A stretch of 26,044 nucleotides of DNA from an uncultured Bacteroidota bacterium (GTDB lineage: Bacteria > Bacteroidota > Ignavibacteria > UBA10030 > UBA8401). Location: the NCBI GenBank assembly GCA_937920105.1, contig CALETH010000044.1:1-26044 (forward strand), read 5' to 3'. Position numbers and translations under genes: made by a program. Shown in pieces: positions 15,699-22,200 of the stretch; within the stretch, counting starts at the first letter, position 1, and the number at the start of each line of letters is the position of its first letter. Under the pieces are notes generated by a model. The model was not told the DNA's origin. It made no database searches and saw only the letters and a list, made by a program, of their open reading frames with translations.

Positions 15699-16579
15699 TG
15701 CCAACACTACGAGATATACGCCAACGCATTGGTGGAGTAAAAAGTACAGAAAAAATCACCAAAGCCATGAAAATGGTTGCCGCCGCAAAAATGCGTCGCG
15801 CCCAAGAAAATATTTTGCAAGCAAGACCGTACGCACAAAAAATGTCCGCAATACTCCATCACCTTGCAACAAAAGTCGATGTAAGTCAATACCCACATTT
15901 TGCACAAAGAGAAGTGCGTTCGGTTGCAATAGTTATTATTACTGCAGACCGTGGTTTGTGTGGAGCGTTTAATTCCAACGTCATCAAAGCAGCAGCAAAT
16001 CATATAAAAACTAATTATTCATCATTATATGAACAAGGAAAAGTAAGCGTCATCTGTGTTGGGAAAAAAGGTTATGAATATTTCAGCAAACGAGAATATG
16101 ATATTTTTTCTCAACACGTTGGAATTTTTAATTCATTACAATTTTCAGTGGCAAAAACTGCTGCACAAGAATTAATAGAAGGTTTTCTCACAGAAAAATT
16201 TGATAAAGTAGAAATTATTTTTAATGAATTTAAAAGTGCTGCACAACAAAAAGTTGTGGTAGAGCAATTTCTTCCCATCGTTCCACCAACGGAAACACAA
16301 AAACATTCTTCTGTAGATTATATTTATGAACCATCAAGTGCAGAAATTGTTAGTGCATTGATTCCACGACATTTAAATTTTCAAATTTGGAGAATGTTGT
16401 TAGATTCTAACGCTGCAGAACAAAGTGCAAGAATGATGGCAATGGAAAACGCATCCAGCAACGCAAAAGAACTTATTCGCACACTTCAACTTTCATACAA
16501 CAAAGCACGTCAAGCATCCATCACAAAAGAATTGTTAGAAATTGTTGGCGGAGCAGAAGCATTAAAGCAAGCATCATAA
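15698..16579 (+). CDS. atpG: ATP synthase F1 subunit gamma
   Basis: Central rotor shaft of F1, 293 residues. The N-terminal helix is typical (LRDIRQRIGGVKSTEKITKA), followed by MVAAAKMRRAQ, the VIITADRGLCGAFN motif (about 77-90) and a conserved C-terminal helix (MMAMENASSNAKELI). The ATG at 15698 overlaps the stop of the T9SS-exported protein as TAATG, with no visible Shine-Dalgarno, so translation may depend on ribosomes ending the foreign gene. No atpD or atpC follows. The beta and epsilon genes are expected in a separate locus, as in other Bacteroidota and Chlorobi. Confidence 0.97.
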   Translation: MPTLRDIRQRIGGVKSTEKITKAMKMVAAAKMRRAQENILQARPYAQKMSAILHHLATKVDVSQYPHFAQREVRSVAIVIITADRGLCGAFNSNVIKAAANHIKTNYSSLYEQGKVSVICVGKKGYEYFSKREYDIFSQHVGIFNSLQFSVAKTAAQELIEGFLTEKFDKVEIIFNEFKSAAQQKVVVEQFLPIVPPTETQKHSSVDYIYEPSSAEIVSALIPRHLNFQIWRMLLDSNAAEQSARMMAMENASSNAKELIRTLQLSYNKARQASITKELLEIVGGAEALKQAS

Positions 16580-16580
16580 A

Positions 16581-16622
16581 TTGAAAATGGAAAGTGGAGA
16601 ATTAAAAATTTTCCATTATCAA
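16581..16622. repeat. AT-rich inverted repeat between atpG and ffh
   Basis: TTGAAAATGGAAA (16581-16593) pairs with TTTCCATTATCAA (16610-16622) with one mismatch, leaving a 16-nt loop. No T-run follows. It starts 2 nt after the atpG stop and may mark the 3' end of the ATP synthase transcript or be a dispersed repeat. Confidence 0.5.
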
Positions 16623-16646
16623 ATTTCAAGTATCCATTCTTAAAAA

Positions 16647-17972
16647 ATGTTTGAAACACTTACCCAAAAATTAGATACCGTACTTCACAAACTTCGCGGA
16701 CAAGGAAGAATTTCTGAAACAAATATTGCAGAAAGTCTTCGCGAAGTTCGTCTTGCATTGTTGGATGCTGATGTTAACATTCAAGTTGTAAAAGATTTTA
16801 TTGATACTGTTCAAAAAAAATCACTCGGACAAGAAGTTATCACCAGTCTTTCTCCCGGACAGTTAATCGTAAAAATAATTTATGATGAATTAGTAAAATT
16901 ACTTGGAACAGAAAAAGAAGAAATACAATTTTCTACAACACCACCTTCTATTATAATGGTTGTTGGTTTGCAAGGTTCTGGTAAAACAACATTTTCCGGA
17001 AAACTTGCCAATCTTTTAAAATCCAAAGGAAAAAATCCGCTTCTTGTTGCTGCCGATACCTACCGTCCCGCCGCAATTGACCAATTGGAAACATTAGGAA
17101 AAACAATTGATGTTCCGGTGTTCACCAACAGAAAAGAAAAACCATTATCCATTGCAAAACAAAGTATTGACCATGCACGTTCCACGATGCGAGATGTTGT
17201 TATTATTGATACTGCAGGACGTTTGGCAATTGATGAAGAAATGATGCAAGAAGTAGAAAGCATCAAAAAATCTGTTCAGCCAGATGAAATACTTTTTGTG
17301 GTTGATGCAATGATAGGTCAAGATGCAGTTACTACCGCAAAAATATTTAATGAAAGAATAAATTTTGATGGAGTTGTTTTAACAAAACTTGATGGTGATA
17401 CACGTGGTGGTGCAGCACTTTCTATTCGTTCAATAGTTCAAAAACCAATTAAGTTTATTGGTGTTGGTGAAAAACTCGATGCGTTAGAACTTTTCTATCC
17501 CGAAAGAATGGCATCCCGTATTTTGGGAATGGGAGATATTGTTTCGCTCGTAGAAAAAGCACAAGAAAAAGTTGATAAAGAAAAAGCAGAAAAATTAGAA
17601 AAGAAATTACAAAAATCAGAATTTACGTTGGAAGATTTTTATGACCAACTTCAAGAAATAAAAAAGATGGGACCCATAAGTCAGTTAATGGGAATGATAC
17701 CCGGAATGAGTAAAGTGCAACTTCCCAGTGATGCTGATGAAAAAAGTTTTAAATCTGTAGAAGCCATTATTCAATCCATGACATTGGAAGAACGTCAGAA
17801 ACCCAATATTATCAACGGCTCGCGTCGAAAACGTATTGCCATGGGAAGTGGAACAAACATTCAAGAAGTTAACCAACTTCTCAAGCAATTTTCTGATATG
17901 CAAAAACTCTTACGTAACGCAGGAAAAGGGAAAAATTTGGGAAAAATGTTTGCACAACAATTCAAAAAATGA
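16647..17972 (+). CDS. ffh: Signal recognition particle protein Ffh
   Basis: SRP54-type GTPase of 441 residues that binds signal sequences of nascent membrane proteins and hands ribosomes to FtsY. The N-terminal helical bundle (1-90) is followed by the GTPase domain with G1 GLQGSGKTT (107-115), the DTYRPAAIDQL insertion-box motif, G3 DTAGRL and TKLDGDTRGGAA. The methionine-rich M domain (about 325-441) holds the RNA-binding GSRRKRIAMGSG motif. It precedes the rpsP operon, a common arrangement. A promoter-like site lies just after its stop, so it may be transcribed apart from rpsP. Confidence 0.98.
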   Translation: MFETLTQKLDTVLHKLRGQGRISETNIAESLREVRLALLDADVNIQVVKDFIDTVQKKSLGQEVITSLSPGQLIVKIIYDELVKLLGTEKEEIQFSTTPPSIIMVVGLQGSGKTTFSGKLANLLKSKGKNPLLVAADTYRPAAIDQLETLGKTIDVPVFTNRKEKPLSIAKQSIDHARSTMRDVVIIDTAGRLAIDEEMMQEVESIKKSVQPDEILFVVDAMIGQDAVTTAKIFNERINFDGVVLTKLDGDTRGGAALSIRSIVQKPIKFIGVGEKLDALELFYPERMASRILGMGDIVSLVEKAQEKVDKEKAEKLEKKLQKSEFTLEDFYDQLQEIKKMGPISQLMGMIPGMSKVQLPSDADEKSFKSVEAIIQSMTLEERQKPNIINGSRRKRIAMGSGTNIQEVNQLLKQFSDMQKLLRNAGKGKNLGKMFAQQFKK

Positions 17973-17973
17973 C

Positions 17974-18002
17974 TTTACTTCTATGTACAATATATGTATA
18001 TT
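17974..18002 (+). promoter_or_regulatory. Promoter-like site for the rpsP-rplS operon
   Basis: TTTACT (17974-17979), a 17-nt spacer and TATATT (17997-18002) lie in the gap after ffh. Transcription would begin near 18009, about 47 nt before the rpsP start. The strong GAGGAG at 18042-18047 lies in the resulting leader. Only one base departs from TTGACT-type -35 sites, but AT-rich spacers produce such matches by chance. Confidence 0.45.
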
Positions 18003-18055
18003 AAAAACATTAAATTTTAAATTATCTAAATTTTATTATTTGAGGAGATACATTT

Positions 18056-18466
18056 TTGGCAGTTAAAATAAGACTTCAGCGAGCAGGCAAAAAAAAGCAA
18101 CCACTTTATAGAATCGTTGCTGCAAACTCTCGTGCCCCACGTGATGGAAAATTTCTTGAAGTGTTGGGACAATATAATCCACGGACAAACCCAATGACCA
18201 TCAATGTGAAAGAAGAGAGAATTTTTCATTGGATGGAAAATGGAGCAAAGCCCACCGATACAGCAAAAAGTTTGCTTTCCCGTAAAGGCATCATGTTAAA
18301 ATGGGCATTGAAAAAGAAAAAAGCCGATGAAACAACCATCGCAACCGAATTTGAAAAATGGAAATCTTTGCAAGAAGCGAAACTCCAACGAGAAAACGAA
18401 AAAAAACTTCGTCGTAAAATAGCAGCAAAGAAAAAAGCAGCAGAAAAAACAGAAACAAAATCATAA
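18056..18466 (+). CDS. rpsP: 30S ribosomal protein S16, TTG start
   Basis: Small-subunit ribosomal protein of 136 residues. The N-terminal S16 core is clear (AVKIRLQRAGKKKQPLYRIV, then RAPRDGKFLEVLGQYNP). The usual core is about 80-90 residues. The rest is a lysine-, alanine- and glutamate-rich tail, also seen in Bacteroidota. The start is TTG at 18056-18058: it gives the conserved N-terminus exactly, has a strong GAGGAG 8 nt upstream, and no in-frame ATG precedes the core. This is the first gene of the rpsP-khpA-rimM-trmD-rplS operon. Confidence 0.97.
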   Translation: MAVKIRLQRAGKKKQPLYRIVAANSRAPRDGKFLEVLGQYNPRTNPMTINVKEERIFHWMENGAKPTDTAKSLLSRKGIMLKWALKKKKADETTIATEFEKWKSLQEAKLQRENEKKLRRKIAAKKKAAEKTETKS

Positions 18467-18496
18467 TTTATTTTTTTGATTGTTCAGGAGAGCAAT

Positions 18497-18742
18497 ATGA
18501 GAGAATTTATCGAATACATCGTTAAAAACCTCGTAGATAATCCCAAAGAAATCCAAATCACTGAAGAAGAAATAGAAGGAAAAACATCCTACAAACTCAA
18601 CGTAGGAAATTCCGATATAGGCAAAGTGATTGGAAAAAAAGGCAGAACCGCACAAGCGATTCGAACCTTACTCTACGCAATCGCCGCAAAAAACGGTAAG
18701 CACATTTTGTTTGAAGTTTCCGATAATAAAAAAGAATCGTAA
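18497..18742 (+). CDS. khpA: KH-domain RNA-binding protein KhpA
   Basis: Small RNA-binding protein of 81 residues with one KH domain. The GxxG loop reads IGKKGRT within VGNSDIGKVIGKKGRTAQAI. The ATG at 18497 is chosen over an in-frame TTG seven codons upstream because CAGGAGAG lies 4-11 nt before it and the family normally begins with a short acidic helix like MREFIEYIV. KhpA-type proteins are found between rpsP and rimM in many bacteria and bind small RNAs and mRNAs, often with KhpB/EloR. Its role in this organism is inferred from the family. Confidence 0.94.
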   Translation: MREFIEYIVKNLVDNPKEIQITEEEIEGKTSYKLNVGNSDIGKVIGKKGRTAQAIRTLLYAIAAKNGKHILFEVSDNKKES

Positions 18743-18757
18743 CACAATTCTATTGCT

Positions 18758-19276
18758 ATGGAATTGCGAGCCATCGCACAAATTACAAAAGTATTTGGCA
18801 TCAAAGGCGAAGTGAAAATTTATTCGTACGCTCGCAGTGCAGATGAATATCGTGAAATAGAAAATATTTTTGTAGGAAGAGAGCCAACAAAAGTAGAGCA
18901 ACGTACAATAGAAAAAATACAAACTCGCGGAAACGATATCTATATAAAATTTTTTGGTGTAGATGACCGTAACACTGCAGAAACCTTGCAACACACATAC
19001 ATCTTTGTAGAAGAACAACAACGCAAAAAACTTCCTCAAGGAAGTTTTTATCTTGATGAAGTTATTGGTCTTCACGTCGTTGATGAAGAAGGAAAAGAAT
19101 TAGGAAAAGTGAGAGAGGTAACAAAAAATTCTACTTACTCTTTTTATATTGTAGAAACACCAAAAGGTGATGTGTATGTACCAGCAGTTTCTGAAATAAT
19201 CAAAAAAATAAATCTTGCACAAAAAAAAATTATAGTTTCTCCGCCGGAAGGAATGTTTAGTGGTGAGATGGCATGA
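18758..19276 (+). CDS. rimM: Ribosome maturation factor RimM
   Basis: Assembly factor of 172 residues for the 30S head that binds S19. The N-terminal RimM barrel starts with AQITKVFGIKGEVKI (residues 7-21). The C-terminal PRC-barrel-like part holds FYLDEVIGLHVVDEEGKELG and the family ending PAVSEIIKKINLAQKKI. Length is normal. It starts 15 nt after khpA with little Shine-Dalgarno signal and its stop overlaps the trmD start (ATGA), so the two are translationally coupled. Confidence 0.96.
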   Translation: MELRAIAQITKVFGIKGEVKIYSYARSADEYREIENIFVGREPTKVEQRTIEKIQTRGNDIYIKFFGVDDRNTAETLQHTYIFVEEQQRKKLPQGSFYLDEVIGLHVVDEEGKELGKVREVTKNSTYSFYIVETPKGDVYVPAVSEIIKKINLAQKKIIVSPPEGMFSGEMA

Positions 19277-19944
19277 GTATCCGATTTGATATAATAAGTG
19301 CAGTACCACAAGTATTAGAAAGTCCGCTCAATACCAGTATTCTTTACAACGCACAAGAGAAAAAAAAAGTAGAAATACATATTCACAATCTTCGGGATTA
19401 CACACACGATAAACATCGTATTATAGATGAACCACCGTATGGCGGTGGTGGTGGAATGGTTCTCAAACCCGAACCGATTTTTGAATGTATAGAAAAATTA
19501 CAATCACAACGTCAATATGATGAAGTGATTTTTGTTACACCGGATGGTGAACATTTCACTCAAGAAACAGCAACACGATGGTCACTACAAAAAAATATTA
19601 TTATTTTGTGTGGACATTATAAAGGAATAGATGAGCGTGTTCGTGAAAAACTTATCACCAAAGAAATTTCTATAGGAGATTATGTATTAACTGGCGGAGA
19701 AATTCCCGCTGTAATTATTGTTGATGCAGTGGTACGATTAATTCCCGGAGTTTTGGGAGATGCAGAATCTGCACTAACAGATTCTTTTCAAGATGATTTA
19801 TTAGGATGTCCATCATACACACGTCCGCTTGAGTATAGAGGAATGAAAGTTCCGGAAATTCTTTTATCGGGAAATCATAAAAAAATTTCTGAATGGAAAG
19901 AAGAACAACGTCAGAAAAGAACACAAGAACGTAGAAAAAAATAA
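19273..19944 (+). CDS. trmD: tRNA (guanine37-N1)-methyltransferase TrmD
   Basis: SPOUT-family enzyme of 223 residues that makes m1G37 in tRNAs and prevents +1 frameshifting. Family motifs are clear: DEPPYGGGGGMVLKPEP (about 53-69), the trefoil-knot SAM-binding segments CGHYKGIDERV and YVLTGGEIPAVIIVDAVVRL, and the catalytic-region aspartate in ALTDSF. It overlaps rimM by 4 nt. Length is near the usual 220-250. A palindromic element starts 2 nt after its stop and separates it from rplS. Confidence 0.97.
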   Translation: MSIRFDIISAVPQVLESPLNTSILYNAQEKKKVEIHIHNLRDYTHDKHRIIDEPPYGGGGGMVLKPEPIFECIEKLQSQRQYDEVIFVTPDGEHFTQETATRWSLQKNIIILCGHYKGIDERVREKLITKEISIGDYVLTGGEIPAVIIVDAVVRLIPGVLGDAESALTDSFQDDLLGCPSYTRPLEYRGMKVPEILLSGNHKKISEWKEEQRQKRTQERRKK

Positions 19945-19945
19945 A

Positions 19946-20013
19946 CGTCATGCCCGAGTGTTTTCATCGGGCATCCAGAAAATAGATTCCCGCTTAAAAC
20001 GTGCGGGAATGAC
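19946..20013. repeat. GTCAT...ATGAC palindromic element, copy 3
   Basis: A 68-bp element between trmD and rplS has ends GTCATGCCCG (19947) and CGGGAATGAC (to 20013). Two hairpins are present: ATGCCCGA/TCGGGCAT on the left and ATTCCCGC/GCGGGAAT on the right. The right half, read on the minus strand, is nearly the same as the left hairpin of the element at 4924, loop included. There is no T-run, so RNA read-through to rplS seems likely. Confidence 0.78.
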
Positions 20014-20074
20014 ATTATTAGAGATAATATAACCAGCAAAATCATTTAACAGAATTATATTTTTGGAGTATATA

Positions 20075-20416
20075 ATGGACGCAATACAATTAGTAGAAGC
20101 CGCACAATTAAAAAAAGGATTACCGGAATTTAAACCAGGTGATACTATTAATGTTCACGTAAAAGTTGTAGAAGGTGATAAAGAACGTATTCAGCAATTT
20201 CAAGGAATTGTTATTGGGATGCGTGGTTCAGGAATGGGAACAACATTTCGAGTTCGTAAAATTTCTGATGGAGTTGGAGTAGAAAGAATATTTCCACTTC
20301 ATTCACCAAAAATCGCAAAGATAGAAAAAGTAATAGCAGGAACAGCAAGAAGAGCAAAATTGTATTATATACGCAATCTTGCAGCGAAACAAATTCGCCA
20401 AAAAACAAGTGCATAA
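20075..20416 (+). CDS. rplS: 50S ribosomal protein L19
   Basis: Large-subunit ribosomal protein of 113 residues at the 30S interface. Typical features are the N-terminal helix (QLVEAAQ), PEFKPGDTINVHVKVVEG, the QQFQGIVIGMRGSG motif and the basic C-terminus (RRAKLYYIRNL). The ATG at 20075 has GGAG 6 nt upstream; an in-frame TTG at 20063 overlaps that site and is rejected. It closes the conserved rpsP-rplS order, but the HerA-type gene starts only 15 nt downstream. Confidence 0.97.
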   Translation: MDAIQLVEAAQLKKGLPEFKPGDTINVHVKVVEGDKERIQQFQGIVIGMRGSGMGTTFRVRKISDGVGVERIFPLHSPKIAKIEKVIAGTARRAKLYYIRNLAAKQIRQKTSA

Positions 20417-20431
20417 TATTGGGAGTTCACT

Positions 20432-22045
20432 ATGGCAATTTCGCCACAAAAACATATCGGCGTCATTTACGAAATAAGTAAATCTTCACTCACCGTCGTA
20501 CTTGATGATAACATTACAAGTTTTGAACGAGTCCTCAATGGCAAAACCTATCGCATTGGACAAATCGGTTCATTTGTTGTTCTTCCAGTTGGGGATATCA
20601 ATGTTATCGGAGTAATTACTAAAGTAAAAATGGAACCACGCCAAAATGGAAATACCCACAAAGAAGTGGAGTTGCAATTAGTTGGTTCTGTGATTGAAGA
20701 GCGATTTCAAAAAGGTGTTTCTGCATTTCCATCTCCAGGAAATGATGTGTATATGACTGATGATGCAGATGTTTCGACGCTCTTTTCATCGTACGCACAA
20801 TATGGTTTTGCAATTGGTGATGTTTCCGAATATGCAGGTGAACGTCAATACGTTGACCCGAATAGATTTTTTGGAAAACACATTGCCATTCTTGGTTCAA
20901 CTGGCTCAGGAAAATCTACTACCGTTGCATCAGTATTGCAAAAAGTACAAATGTTTTCCAACACTCACGTTATCATTTTGGATATTCATAACGAATACAG
21001 TGCTGCATTTAGAGATTTCGGAAATCTTGTCAATATCACAAAATTGGAATTGCCGTACTGGTTTATGAATTTTGAAGAATTACGAGAAATGTTTGTTGAT
21101 GAAACAGAACCATCTGCACAAAGCCAAATTATGTTGTTGAAGGATACAGTGCTTGCATCCAAAAAAGCAAAAAATCCGCAAATGCAAGAAACAGTTACTG
21201 TAGATACACCAGTATATTTTGATATTAACGAAGTGCGAGCAAGATTTCAGTATTTTGATACTGAACGTATCACCAGTGCAACTGGCGGAATTTCCAGAGA
21301 AGGTCCGTTTTTTGGACAGTTCACCAGATTTTTGGTTCGATTAGACAGCCGTATTAATGATAAACGATACGAGTTTATGTTCAAACCAAAAAAATATAAA
21401 GATTCCGGTGCATTGCAAGATGTGATGACTAATCTTTTAGGGTTTGATACAAAAAAACAAATTACTGTTATTGATTTGAGCGGTGTTCCGTTTGATATTG
21501 TGAACACACTTGTTTCTCTTTTAGCAAGAACGGTGTTTGACTTTAATTTCTGGAACAAAACAAAATCAGAATTACCAATTCTTTTAGTTTTTGAAGAAGC
21601 CCACAATTACTTACCACAAAATTCTACAACAGTTAATCGTGCTGCAAGAAAAACAGTAGAACGTATTGCAAAAGAAGGAAGAAAATATGGTGTTGCTTGT
21701 ATGATAGTCAGCCAACGTCCATCTGAACTTTCAGAGACAATACTTTCTCAATGTAATAATTATGTCATTCTTCGATTAACCAATCCCACAGACCAAAAAT
21801 ATGTAACCAAACTTGTTCCCGATGCATACGCTGGTATGTTTGATATTTTGCCAGTGTTGCGGCAGGGTGAGGCAGTGATTGTTGGAGATGCAACAGCACT
21901 TCCTGTAAAAGTTATGGTAGATTTTCCCGCACCAACACCCAATAGTGCTGATATTAAGTTCTACGAAAAATGGATTGCGTACGATACTCCAACAAGTATT
22001 CCTGATGTGATTCAACGTTGGTGGAAACAGGAAAGAGACGAGTAA
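20432..22045 (+). CDS. HerA/DUF87-type hexameric ATPase (DNA translocase-like)
   Basis: Protein of 537 residues of the FtsK-HerA superfamily. An N-terminal HAS-barrel-like beta domain (about 1-100) precedes the motor. Walker A is GSTGSGKST (155-163), LDIHNEYS (183-190) is a HerA-type motif, Walker B is ILLVFEEAH (383-391) with Glu388 and Glu389, and IVSQRPSELS (425-434) is a sensor motif. It should form a ring that pumps double-stranded DNA. HerA usually acts with the nuclease NurA or, in defence systems, with SIR2 or other effectors. No such partner is next to it. It has a GGGAG ribosome-binding site and follows rplS by 15 nt, so it is likely part of that operon. Confidence 0.92.
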   Translation: MAISPQKHIGVIYEISKSSLTVVLDDNITSFERVLNGKTYRIGQIGSFVVLPVGDINVIGVITKVKMEPRQNGNTHKEVELQLVGSVIEERFQKGVSAFPSPGNDVYMTDDADVSTLFSSYAQYGFAIGDVSEYAGERQYVDPNRFFGKHIAILGSTGSGKSTTVASVLQKVQMFSNTHVIILDIHNEYSAAFRDFGNLVNITKLELPYWFMNFEELREMFVDETEPSAQSQIMLLKDTVLASKKAKNPQMQETVTVDTPVYFDINEVRARFQYFDTERITSATGGISREGPFFGQFTRFLVRLDSRINDKRYEFMFKPKKYKDSGALQDVMTNLLGFDTKKQITVIDLSGVPFDIVNTLVSLLARTVFDFNFWNKTKSELPILLVFEEAHNYLPQNSTTVNRAARKTVERIAKEGRKYGVACMIVSQRPSELSETILSQCNNYVILRLTNPTDQKYVTKLVPDAYAGMFDILPVLRQGEAVIVGDATALPVKVMVDFPAPTPNSADIKFYEKWIAYDTPTSIPDVIQRWWKQERDE

Positions 22046-22073
22046 GAAAAAATTATAGATGTAAAATAAAAGG

Positions 22074-22107
22074 AGCGGAATCCCGATGTTATCGGGATTC
22101 CGCTTTT
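22074..22107 (+). terminator. Factor-independent terminator after the HerA-type gene
   Basis: Perfect 14-bp arms (22074-22087 and 22091-22104) close on a GTT loop, with a G/C-rich stem and a short run of four Ts (22104-22107). It lies 28 nt after the HerA stop and should end the rpsP-to-HerA transcript. The stem word GGAATCCCG is also used in the dispersed palindromes of this window, so a repeat may have been co-opted. Confidence 0.85.
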
Positions 22108-22127
22108 GTGTTTTATAGATATTTTAC

Positions 22128-22157
22128 TTGACATTAATTTGTAAAAGTTATTATATT
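22128..22157 (+). promoter_or_regulatory. Promoter-like site for the secreted-protein cluster
   Basis: TTGACA (22128-22133), an 18-nt spacer and TATATT (22152-22157) form a near-consensus sigma-70-type promoter. It lies between the terminator after the HerA-type gene and the ATG at 22201, and transcription would begin near 22164. Together these indicate a separate transcription unit for the three secreted-protein genes. Confidence 0.6.
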
Positions 22158-22200
22158 CAAAGTAATATAATTTATAATTATCCACATTCCATTCTCAATT

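Noticed and set aside
16580..18055. SRP RNA or another small RNA gene near ffh
   Set aside because: The gaps on either side of ffh are short (67 and 83 nt) and show no SRP-type GGAA/GNRA hairpin.
20063..20074. TTG start for L19
   Set aside because: It overlaps the GGAG ribosome-binding site of the ATG at 20075, which gives the conserved N-terminus.
21247..21606. Minus-strand open frame opposite the HerA-type gene
   Set aside because: It is the antisense shadow of the ATPase core, with no ribosome-binding site or recognisable motif.
20432..22045. Calling the HerA-type gene a phage-defence system
   Set aside because: No effector or nuclease gene is adjacent and the context is a housekeeping operon.
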